DNA from: Candidatus Saccharimonadota bacterium
GTDB lineage: Bacteria > Patescibacteriota > Saccharimonadia > Saccharimonadales > Saccharimonadaceae
DNA: 32,740 nucleotides
Direction of reading: 5' to 3'
NCBI GenBank assembly: GCA_017404795.1
Contig: JAFRBR010000014.1
Location: 1-32,740 of the forward strand
Below, one piece after another: positions 21,791 to 28,702 of this stretch. Position 1 is the first letter of the stretch; each line of letters begins with the position of its first letter. Position numbers and translations under genes: made by a program. Below the pieces are notes generated by a model, which was given only the letters and a program-made list of their open reading frames with translations, was not told the DNA's origin and made no database searches.

Positions 21791-22145
21791 GGGGCTGACA
21801 AAGCTTAGACGGATTATTAACAATCACGATGCATGTCGACTAAATACCGTAAGTATTAAATAAGTGCTAAAAACACGAAGACTGCGCATGTCATGTACAT
21901 GCCAGCTTATGCCTAAATAATTTTAGGCTGGTCTGCATTCAAGGTTCCGTAGAATGTAGATTATCATAACACGGTTCTTAGGATCTCTGGGTGGCGATTA
22001 GAGATTTGAAAATCAGCCATGGCAGTTATTAGTTTCGTTTTCTGCAGCTAATAATCATATGCCAAGAAGAAACAGAAAACTATACATGTAGATTCGTGAT
22101 CCAGTGATTTTTCGGACCCGGAGGCAGTATCCGGCAGCTCCACCA
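21791..22145 (+). ncRNA. ssrA: tmRNA
   Basis: Rescues stalled ribosomes and tags the unfinished protein. The tRNA-like ends GGGGCTG (21791-21797) and CAGCTCC-ACCA (22135-22145) pair over 7 bp, with an encoded CCA and a T arm GGACCCGGAGGC...TCC. The mRNA-like part is read as GCT AAA AAC ACG AAG ACT ... GCC TAA (21866-21916), giving the tag AKNTKTAHVMYMPAYA. The resume codon GCT and the A-Y-A ending are inferred from the frame and the usual Ala-rich end. The rest would form the pseudoknots. Confidence 0.93.
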
Positions 22146-22158
22146 AAATCAATACTTC

Positions 22159-22181
22159 ATGCCAGAATAGTGGCATTTTTT
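22159..22181 (+). terminator. Intrinsic terminator of tmRNA
   Basis: ATGCCA-GAATAG-TGGCAT followed by six T, 14 nt after the CCA end. Confidence 0.88.
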
Positions 22182-22197
22182 GATGTTTGTTTCGTCG

Positions 22198-22220
22198 TTT
22201 GTTGTAAAAAATACAACAAA
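22198..22220. repeat. Small palindrome containing 13-mer site 4
   Basis: TTTGTTGTA and TACAACAAA form a perfect 9-bp hairpin around AAAAA. It contains the exact reverse complement of TATTTTTTACAAC at 22201-22213. A related imperfect site lies at 22263-22276 (TTGTAAAAATTACA). Confidence 0.75.
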
Positions 22221-22296
22221 ATGAACAATAAAATAGAACAGGGAAGAAACAGGGCGATCATTGTAAAAATTACATCAATAAACTTGAACAAATCTC

Positions 22297-22325
22297 TTGC
22301 TTTTTTAAAATGTTTATGCTAGCAT
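22297..22325 (+). promoter_or_regulatory. Candidate promoter of the large structured RNA
   Basis: TTGCTT (22297-22302), 17-bp spacer, TAGCAT (22320-22325) with a TGC extension directly upstream. The -10 match is 4 of 6, so this is tentative. Confidence 0.4.
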
Positions 22326-22331
22326 AAGAAT

Positions 22332-22740
22332 AGCTGTGATAGCTCAAATAAAAACCTAAAACAAAAGGAACTTTACCAACATGAAAAAGCTACAAACGTA
22401 ATCCTTAGCGGGCGAAAAGGTAATTTCTAGCCATAAATTACACTTTCCTAGGAATTACCTAGAGCTCCGCTAAAGAGAATCCATGTCTCTGGGGATTCAA
22501 AATAAGCGTTGAGCGCATTAGCAAATCCTTCATTAGCACCTTAAACTAACATAAACCAGAATGAAGGGAAAAGCTAATCAGGACTTATGCTTCACTTTTA
22601 AAGTGAAGCGGTCAAAAGGAATGGCGGACCAGGGCTCTGGTTAATAGTAAAGATTATAGCACCGGATAGCCCCCCGCCTCCTCCTTGTATCAAGGAGGAT
22701 CAGAGACTACTAAAACACTAAAAATCTTGGGGGACTGAAC
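22332..22740 (+). ncRNA. Candidate large structured RNA, about 400 nt
   Basis: No protein is encoded in 22182-22761, but the second part is dense with strong helices in order. TTAGCGG/CCGCTAA (22405-22411/22467-22473) encloses a 13-bp helix (22418-22430/22448-22460, one G-U). Then come GAATCC/GGATTC (22477-22482/22493-22498), ATTAGC/GCTAAT (22517-22522/22573-22578) stacked outside CCTTCATT/AATGAAGG (22527-22534/22560-22567), a 9-bp hairpin (22589-22597/22601-22609), and AG-CCCCC/GGGGG-CT (22668-22675/22729-22736) around CCTCCTTG/CAAGGAGG (22680-22687/22691-22698). A tiny frame MKKLQT (22381-22401) with AAGGA upstream lies near the 5' end. It has no SRP, RNase P or T-box signature. Identity unknown. 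Confidence 0.5.
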
Positions 22741-22749
22741 TAAACATGA

Positions 22750-22755
22750 TATAAT
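22750..22755 (+). promoter_or_regulatory. -10 box of the 117-residue membrane protein (leaderless)
   Basis: TATAAT ends 6 nt before the ATG at 22762; no ribosome-binding site would be transcribed. Confidence 0.6.
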
Positions 22756-22761
22756 GAGGTT

Positions 22762-23115
22762 ATGAAACATAACCGCATTATCTACATCGTTGGCATTGTA
22801 GGACTCGCAACTCTCATCCTCATGCTCACCATCACCTCCCCGACGGGAATTGGCCCGCTAGGTGTTTTATTATTTTTTACAACACTATATTTGGTGTTTT
22901 TTTGTGTCATTTCGCTGCTTTTGCAGGCTTTTGTCCGTTTAGCCTTCAAGCGAAAAATGCTTAAAAAGAAAGATTATCTCTATTCCGCCGTTTTGGCTTT
23001 TGGCCCTATTATGCTTTTGACGGCCCGCTCATTTGGCGCTATTAGTCTCTGGACGGTGGCTTTAATCATCATTTTCTTAAGTTTAGCCGAATTTTTAGTT
23101 TACAAAAGAATCTAA
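22762..23115 (+). CDS. Small four-helix membrane protein, unknown
   Basis: Protein of 117 residues, not recognised. It has four predicted membrane helices (about 7-25, 32-57, 75-91 and 94-113), with a basic loop KRKMLKKKD between the second and third pairs. The coding sequence contains one exact 13-mer TATTTTTTACAAC (22871-22883, encoding LFFTT). It has its own promoter and is probably leaderless. It stands before the Pro-rich protein and the VirD4-like ATPase, so it might be a membrane partner of that ATPase; this is inference from position. Confidence 0.6.
   Translation: MKHNRIIYIVGIVGLATLILMLTITSPTGIGPLGVLLFFTTLYLVFFCVISLLLQAFVRLAFKRKMLKKKDYLYSAVLAFGPIMLLTARSFGAISLWTVALIIIFLSLAEFLVYKRI
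22871..22883 (+). repeat. 13-mer TATTTTTTACAAC, site 5
   Basis: Exact copy inside the coding sequence of the 117-residue membrane protein. Confidence 0.8.
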
Positions 23116-23122
23116 AGTATGA

Positions 23123-23128
23123 TAAAAT
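23123..23128 (+). promoter_or_regulatory. -10 box of the 162-residue protein (leaderless)
   Basis: TAAAAT, ending 6 nt before the ATG at 23135. Confidence 0.45.
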
Positions 23129-23134
23129 AAGCAT

Positions 23135-23623
23135 ATGGACAATGGTGATACACAGAATTTCGAGCTGGATCAGTTCAATCTCGATACCAGTAGTGAAGAT
23201 TGGAGCGGCGCTTCAAATACCCCCAATACTCCCAGCACTTCAGAGCACAATCAACGTGCTCTAGGCAGCACTGCAATTGCCACTCCCGAGGCGGACCCGA
23301 ACTCTGCCCCTCAATCAGAATCCACTCCAGAGGTTAACCCTAGATTCAACCCAGCAATGCCACCCACTCCAGAATTAGGGCAAGTTGCCTCCGCTATGCC
23401 CCCAGATTACGAAGCCCCCACCCCCACAGATAGCCCCTCTTCGGTATCTCCAGCTTTTTCTTTTCAGCCTCATCACGCCATGGCAGGGGATCATTTGAGT
23501 CCTGCCGCGGTTTCCGCCCTCCAGGATCGAGAACGAGAATTATCCGCCGACGGAGACATCGCCTCTTTTGTTGATTTTATCAGCGCCGCCAGGGAACAAA
23601 TCCAAAGCAAGGAGTCCGCATGA
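23135..23623 (+). CDS. Pro/Ser-rich acidic soluble protein, unknown
   Basis: Protein of 162 residues, not recognised. Residues 1-120 are low-complexity and probably disordered, rich in Pro, Ser, Thr and acidic residues. Only the last 40 residues (LSPAAVSALQDRERELSADGDIASFVDFISAAREQIQ) look like helices. It has no signal peptide or membrane helix. It precedes the VirD4-like ATPase, whose own C-terminus is also Pro-rich, so the two could work together. The -10 box TAAAAT lies 6 nt before the ATG. Confidence 0.55.
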   Translation: MDNGDTQNFELDQFNLDTSSEDWSGASNTPNTPSTSEHNQRALGSTAIATPEADPNSAPQSESTPEVNPRFNPAMPPTPELGQVASAMPPDYEAPTPTDSPSSVSPAFSFQPHHAMAGDHLSPAAVSALQDRERELSADGDIASFVDFISAAREQIQSKESA

Positions 23624-23642
23624 GCCGCTGTATCTGTTTCTG

Positions 23643-23655
23643 TAATTTTTACAAC
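23643..23655 (+). repeat. Near copy of the 13-mer (TAATTTTTACAAC)
   Basis: One base differs from TATTTTTTACAAC. It lies in the 67-nt gap between the 162-residue protein and the ATPase. Confidence 0.5.
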
Positions 23656-23690
23656 ATTAACGGCCCCTTTAAAAAGGAAAGGGCGGACTA

Positions 23691-26492
23691 ATGGAAACTT
23701 GGGTGGTCATCTTGATTATGGTTATAGCTGTAATCTTATTGATCGCAATTATTTTTGGCGCCCGGATCAGCAAACTACGCAAAGCCAAGCGGTATGAGCG
23801 CGGCCTCAAAATGACCCCACTGCTTATTCATTTGCCACCTACCACCGATGATATCGAAGGTGGCGGTCGTGACGCTCGAGATATCACCAATGAAGCTATC
23901 TCTAAGGCCCAGGTAATGTATTCTATCTTGGCCTCTACTGCCGCCAAAGGAACCAAATCCAAACTCTACGGTCAGCAGCATTTTTCTCTAGAGATCATCG
24001 CCAAAGATGGTCTTATCCGCTATTACGCCATAGTCCCCGCCGACCTTAAAGAGATAATGAAACAAGCTGTCCAGTCTGCCTATCCGACTGCCAGATTAGA
24101 GGAAAAACGCGAAGAAAACATCTTTAGAGGCGGCGGCGGCATTAGCGCTATCGCTGGCGCCGAACTAACCCTCAATAAAGAGTTCTACCTCCCGATTGCC
24201 ACCTACGAAGACACCAAGCGCGACGCCCAGATGGCTATTTTGAATGCTCTCAGCAGCGTGGGTAAAAACGAGGGCGCCGCTGTACAAATTCTTTTCCGTC
24301 CTGCACACAAAAATTGGTCATCTCACGGCAAAGAATACATGGAGAATATCCAAAAAGGCAAAAAAACCAAAACCGTTGGTGCTGGGCTAGGCGAATTAGC
24401 CATGGATATCCTGCGCGCTCCCTGGGAAGTTCCAGGAGAACACGAAAAAACCGAGCAGGAAATCATCACTAACGTCAAACAAGACGAAATCACCGCCATT
24501 GCCAACAAACTCCGCTTCCCAGCTTTTGAGACGCTTATCAGGGTTATAGCCAGCTCCGAGTCTGCCCCTCGTTCTGAGGCCATTATGGGCGGCGTCGTCA
24601 GCAGTTTTTCTCAGTTCAACTCCCCCGAGCTTAACGGCTTCAAGGTTAACACCATGAAAGACCCCAAGAAGCTGGCCGTCGACTACACTTTTCGCTTTTT
24701 CCCGATGCGAGTTAAATCCAACATCTTAAACAGCGTCGAATTAGCTTCTGTTTATCATTTGCCAGAGCAAAACGCCATTCCTAATTCTCAGGTTGAACGT
24801 CAACTTACCAAGCAGGTTGACGGCCCGGCCAAGCTTGCTACCGAAGGCGTGCTTCTCGGCACTAACGAATTCAGAGGAGCCAAGAAAGCTATTTATCTCG
24901 ACGATGACGATCGCCGTCGCCATATGTACGTAATCGGCCAGACCGGTATGGGTAAGTCTGTTTTCCTAGAGAATATTGCCTTTCAGGATATGTGTGATGG
25001 CCGCGGCTTTGCCTTTATCGACCCTCACGGTGATGCCGTTGAGGCTATTTTGAAACGCGTCCCAGAGGAGCGTATCGACGATGTAATCTATTTTGACCCC
25101 TCCGATATTGAGCATCCTGTAGGCATGAACATGTTTGAATACACTACCGATGACCAGAAGGATTTCATTGTTCAAGAGGGAATCAGTATGCTGCAATCTC
25201 TATTTGACCCCAATAACCAAGGCTTCTTTGGTCCTAGGGGTCAGCATATGTTTAGAAATGCCGCTCTTCTCTTGATGGCCGACCCAGCCGGCGCTACCTT
25301 TATTGATATCCCTCAATGCTTTACCGACCCCGAATTCGTCAAATCCAAACTGAGATACGTTACCGACAAAGCCGTTTATGATTATTGGACTAAGGAATTC
25401 CCCCAATCTCAAAAATCTAACGACGCCGGCGAGGTTATCACTTGGTTTGCCAGTAAATGGGGCCCTTTCCTAGCCAATACCATCATGCGTAACACCCTCG
25501 GTCAGGTTAAATCCGGCTTTAATATCCGTGAAATCATGGACAACAAAAAGATTTTCCTAGTCAATCTCTCCAAGGGTAAATTGGGCGATATCAACTCCAA
25601 CCTTCTCGGTATGATTTTCGTCATGAAGTTTCAACAGGCCGCTATGTCTCGACAAGATGTCCCTGAATCTCAGCGCCAAGACTTTTGTCTGTATGTCGAT
25701 GAGTTCCAGAATTTCGCCACCGATAGTTTTGAATCTATCCTCTCTGAGGCGCGCAAATACCGCCTTAATCTCATCGTCGCTAATCAGTTTATGACCCAAT
25801 TAACTGACAAAATCCGTGAGGCCCTTCTCGGTAACGTTGGTACTATCATCTGCGGTCGCGTTGGTGTCACCGATGCTGATCTGATGGTCAAAGCCTTTAC
25901 TCCTACCTTTACCGCCGAAGATCTCACCAAGACTGCCAATCACCAAGCAGTTGCCAAGGTGATGATGTTTGGTATGCCTTCTAACCCGTTTACTATGCGT
26001 CTGCCCGCCCCTATGGGAGAACCCAATAATGAATTAATGGAATCTCTCAAGGTATATTCTGCCACCAAGTATGGCAAAACTCGTGCCGAAGTGGAAAAAG
26101 AAATCCAAGACCGCTGGTCCGCCGCCGAAAAAGCCAAAGGCGGCGAAATCGGCGGGGCAGAAGACGTGTCGCCTCGCCCCACCCCAGTTAATCCGCCAAA
26201 TTCGCCTACAACGCCTCCAGCAGCCCCCACAAGCGCTTCCAATTCCAAACCGCTTATGGATAAGTCTTCAGCCCCAGAAGCCTCTTCTAGGCCCGCTGAG
26301 GTCCCTCAGAAAGGATTTTTGGACTCCTGGCTAGCCAATAAACCAATCAAGCCTGCCGAACCAAAATCCGCACCTGAACCAAAACCCGCCCCCGAGTCTA
26401 CCCCCAAACCTAAGCCCGCACCCGAGCCTAATCCTACTCCCGAGCCAGCTCCCGAACCTCAACCCACCGAAGCTATTTTTAAGATAAGATAA
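23691..26492 (+). CDS. VirD4/TraG-like membrane-anchored DNA-pump ATPase
   Basis: Protein of 933 residues. One N-terminal membrane helix (about 5-24) is followed by a positively charged segment, a domain of about 370 residues unique to this group, and then the RecA-like motor. Walker A is GQTGMGKS (416-423), followed by FAFIDPHGDAVEAILKRVP, with Walker B LYVDEFQNFAT (Asp670, Glu671) and SEARKYRLNLIVANQFMTQL. The tail (about 810-933) is a long Pro/Glu/Lys-rich linker. The family couples DNA or protein substrates to type IV secretion, but no relaxase, VirB4 or pilus genes are nearby, so it is an orphan here; DNA import or export at the membrane is inference. A GGAAAGGGCGG lies upstream of the ATG. 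The stop codon lies in the left arm of hairpin R2 copy B. Confidence 0.82.
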   Translation: METWVVILIMVIAVILLIAIIFGARISKLRKAKRYERGLKMTPLLIHLPPTTDDIEGGGRDARDITNEAISKAQVMYSILASTAAKGTKSKLYGQQHFSLEIIAKDGLIRYYAIVPADLKEIMKQAVQSAYPTARLEEKREENIFRGGGGISAIAGAELTLNKEFYLPIATYEDTKRDAQMAILNALSSVGKNEGAAVQILFRPAHKNWSSHGKEYMENIQKGKKTKTVGAGLGELAMDILRAPWEVPGEHEKTEQEIITNVKQDEITAIANKLRFPAFETLIRVIASSESAPRSEAIMGGVVSSFSQFNSPELNGFKVNTMKDPKKLAVDYTFRFFPMRVKSNILNSVELASVYHLPEQNAIPNSQVERQLTKQVDGPAKLATEGVLLGTNEFRGAKKAIYLDDDDRRRHMYVIGQTGMGKSVFLENIAFQDMCDGRGFAFIDPHGDAVEAILKRVPEERIDDVIYFDPSDIEHPVGMNMFEYTTDDQKDFIVQEGISMLQSLFDPNNQGFFGPRGQHMFRNAALLLMADPAGATFIDIPQCFTDPEFVKSKLRYVTDKAVYDYWTKEFPQSQKSNDAGEVITWFASKWGPFLANTIMRNTLGQVKSGFNIREIMDNKKIFLVNLSKGKLGDINSNLLGMIFVMKFQQAAMSRQDVPESQRQDFCLYVDEFQNFATDSFESILSEARKYRLNLIVANQFMTQLTDKIREALLGNVGTIICGRVGVTDADLMVKAFTPTFTAEDLTKTANHQAVAKVMMFGMPSNPFTMRLPAPMGEPNNELMESLKVYSATKYGKTRAEVEKEIQDRWSAAEKAKGGEIGGAEDVSPRPTPVNPPNSPTTPPAAPTSASNSKPLMDKSSAPEASSRPAEVPQKGFLDSWLANKPIKPAEPKSAPEPKPAPESTPKPKPAPEPNPTPEPAPEPQPTEAIFKIR

Positions 26493-26529
26493 CAAATAGG
26501 TAATTTTATGAGCATTTGATAAGCCCAGT

Positions 26530-26542
26530 TATTTTTTACAAC
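26530..26542 (+). repeat. 13-mer TATTTTTTACAAC, site 6
   Basis: Exact copy in the left half of R2 copy B. Confidence 0.85.
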
Positions 26543-26589
26543 TTTTCCTCATGCGAGCCAATCGTTCTTTGGTGAGCATTGAGTGAAAT

Positions 26590-26602
26590 GTTGTAAAAAA
26601 TA
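26590..26602 (-). repeat. 13-mer TATTTTTTACAAC, site 7 (reverse)
   Basis: Exact reverse complement of site 6, 47 nt downstream, forming the inner stem of R2 copy B. Confidence 0.85.
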
Positions 26603-26648
26603 ACCTGGCGCGAAATCAACCGCGAATAAAATTATTCTATTTGTTATC

Positions 26649-26677
26649 TTGAAAAAAAGATTAAATTGGTGTATAAT
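26649..26677 (+). promoter_or_regulatory. gyrBA promoter
   Basis: TTGAAA (26649-26654), 17-bp spacer, TATAAT (26672-26677). A purine-rich leader with AAGAAGAGG precedes the gyrB ATG. Confidence 0.85.
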
Positions 26678-26707
26678 AGGGAAAGAAGATTAAAGAAGAG
26701 GTAAAAC

Positions 26708-28693
26708 ATGGCTGACAAAGCTGAAAATTATGATTCGTCCGAAATCCGGGTGCTCGAAGGACTAGAACCAGTTCGTCTCCGCCCTGGAATGTATATCGGT
26801 TCCACCGGTTATGATGGTTTACATCATCTAATTAAAGAAATCGCCGACAACTCTATCGACGAGGCTATCGCAGGTTTCGCCAACAGAGTAGATATCACGA
26901 TTTTAAAAGATGGCGGTATTCGCATCGATGACAACGGGCGCGGTATCCCAGTAGACATCCACCCCAAGACTAAAAAATCCACTCTCGAGACAGTCTTAAC
27001 TGTCCTCCACGCCGGCGGTAAATTCGGCGATGGTGGTTACAAAGTTTCCTCTGGTCTTCACGGGGTAGGCTCATCCGTAGTAAACGCTCTTTCCACCCAT
27101 ATGGACGCCGAAGTTTACAGAGATGGCAAGACCCACCATATCGAATTTGACCTCGGTAAACCCACCATGGAGCTCCAAGTCACCAAGGGCTCCCCACGCG
27201 AGTCCGGTACCTCTATTACCTTCTATCCTGACCCCGATATCTTTAAAGAAACCACCACCTTTGACTACAACTGGGTTTCTAACTACGCCCGTCACCAGGC
27301 CTACCTTACCAAGGGTGTTTTGATTACCGTCACCGACGAACGCACCGGTGCTCACGAGTCCTTCTACTTCGAAGGCGGTATCAAGAGCTACGTCAAGCGC
27401 CTCAATAATGGCAAAGAACTCCTCTCTGATGATATTTTCTACGTCGACAAGCAAATTAAAGACACCGGCGTCGAAATCGCCCTTCAATACAACGATTCCT
27501 ACGCCGAGACCATGAAACCCTTTGCCAACAACGTCCTCACCCCTGACGGCGGGATGCACGTGGTCGGGTTTCGGACTGGTCTCACCCGCACGGTCAATGA
27601 TTACGCTCGTCGCAATAACCTCTTAAAAGAGAAGGAAGACAACCTCACTGGCGACGATATCAAGGAGGGCCTCACCGCTGTTATTCTAGTTAAATTACCC
27701 GATCCTCAATTCGAAGGCCAGACCAAAAACAAACTCGGTAACCCAGAGGTCCGTGGCTACGTAGACAAGGTCATGACCGAATACTTCGGTTACTACCTAG
27801 AAGAAAACCCCGCTATCGCCAAGAAAATCATCGGCAAAGCCACTCTGGCCGCCCGCGCCCGCAAGGCCGCCCGTGCCGCCAGGGATAATGTCATCCGTAA
27901 GGGCGCCTTTGAGGGTCTTAATCTACCCAGTAAACTCGCCGATTGCTCGTCAAGGAACAGGGACGATTGTGAGCTCTTTATCGTCGAGGGTAACTCTGCC
28001 GCCGGCTCTGCTAAGGAAGGCCGCAACCCTCAGATTCAGGCTATTTTACCTTTGAGGGGTAAGGTATTAAACACCGAGCGCGCCAGATTAGACAAAATGC
28101 TCGCCAACCAAGAGCTCGTCTCTCTAATCAAGGGTCTCGGCGTGGGGATTGGCGATCAGTTCAATATCGACGGCCTCCGTTACGATAAGATTATTTTCAT
28201 GACCGATGCCGATGTCGATGGTCTCCATATCGCTACCCTGCTGATGACCTTTTTCTTCCGCTATATGCCCCAGGTAATAGAGGAAGGCCACGTTTATCTG
28301 GCCAAGCCGCCTCTGTTCGGCTTAATCAAGGGTACCGGTAATACCCGTAAGATTGACTACCTCTATGACGAAGTCGCTCTCGAGAACAAGCTAGCTGAGA
28401 AAATCGCCGAGCGCAAGAAGAATGGCACCAAAATTGACGAATCCCAAGAGAGGTTCAAGCAGGCTGGTTATACCGCGCAACAGCGTTTTAAGGGTCTCGG
28501 CGAAATGGACGCTAAGCAGCTCTGGGAAACCACCATGGACCCAGAGAATCGCATTCTCGTCCAGGTACATATCGATGACGCCGAAAAGGCCGATGCCGTA
28601 TTTACGAAGTTAATGGGAGACCAGGTCGACCTCCGTAAGAACTTCATCCAAGCCGGCGCCGCAAGTGTAAACCTAGATGATCTAGATTTTTAA
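26708..28693 (+). CDS. gyrB: DNA gyrase subunit B
   Basis: 661 residues; with GyrA it introduces negative supercoils using ATP. The GHKL ATPase domain has EIADNSIDEA, DDNGRGIP and GLHGVGSSVVNALS, and the transducer domain has the lysine in QTKNKLGNPEV. The TOPRIM domain carries Glu427 (VEGNSAAGSA), PLRGKVLNTE and Asp500-Asp502-Asp504 (TDADVDG), then the C-terminal QRFKGLGEMDAKQLWETTMDP. The length is that of short GyrB proteins without the proteobacterial insert. It is 9 bp upstream of gyrA in one operon. Confidence 0.95.
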   Translation: MADKAENYDSSEIRVLEGLEPVRLRPGMYIGSTGYDGLHHLIKEIADNSIDEAIAGFANRVDITILKDGGIRIDDNGRGIPVDIHPKTKKSTLETVLTVLHAGGKFGDGGYKVSSGLHGVGSSVVNALSTHMDAEVYRDGKTHHIEFDLGKPTMELQVTKGSPRESGTSITFYPDPDIFKETTTFDYNWVSNYARHQAYLTKGVLITVTDERTGAHESFYFEGGIKSYVKRLNNGKELLSDDIFYVDKQIKDTGVEIALQYNDSYAETMKPFANNVLTPDGGMHVVGFRTGLTRTVNDYARRNNLLKEKEDNLTGDDIKEGLTAVILVKLPDPQFEGQTKNKLGNPEVRGYVDKVMTEYFGYYLEENPAIAKKIIGKATLAARARKAARAARDNVIRKGAFEGLNLPSKLADCSSRNRDDCELFIVEGNSAAGSAKEGRNPQIQAILPLRGKVLNTERARLDKMLANQELVSLIKGLGVGIGDQFNIDGLRYDKIIFMTDADVDGLHIATLLMTFFFRYMPQVIEEGHVYLAKPPLFGLIKGTGNTRKIDYLYDEVALENKLAEKIAERKKNGTKIDESQERFKQAGYTAQQRFKGLGEMDAKQLWETTMDPENRILVQVHIDDAEKADAVFTKLMGDQVDLRKNFIQAGAASVNLDDLDF

Positions 28694-28702
28694 GGAGATA
28701 CT

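Larger units (their letters stand above)
26486..26650. repeat. Long hairpin element family R2, copy B
   Basis: The outer arms begin with AAGATAACAAATAG at 26486-26499, matched by its perfect complement ending at 26650; TAATTTTAT (26501-26509) extends the pairing, about 23 bp in all. The inner pair is GTTATTTTTTACAAC / GTTGTAAAAAATAAC. The sequences GAGCATT, AAGCCC and TGGCGCG are shared with copy A at matching places, while the outer arms differ completely from copy A yet still pair. It lies exactly between the ATPase stop codon and the gyrB -35 box. Confidence 0.85.

Noticed and set aside
22104-22322. 72-residue reading frame over the tmRNA 3' end
   Set aside because: It overlaps the tRNA-like part and terminator, has no ribosome-binding site and no protein-like composition.
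26490-26710. Replication origin next to gyrB
   Set aside because: No dnaA or dnaN and no cluster of TTATCCACA-like boxes; the structure is explained by hairpin R2 and the promoter.
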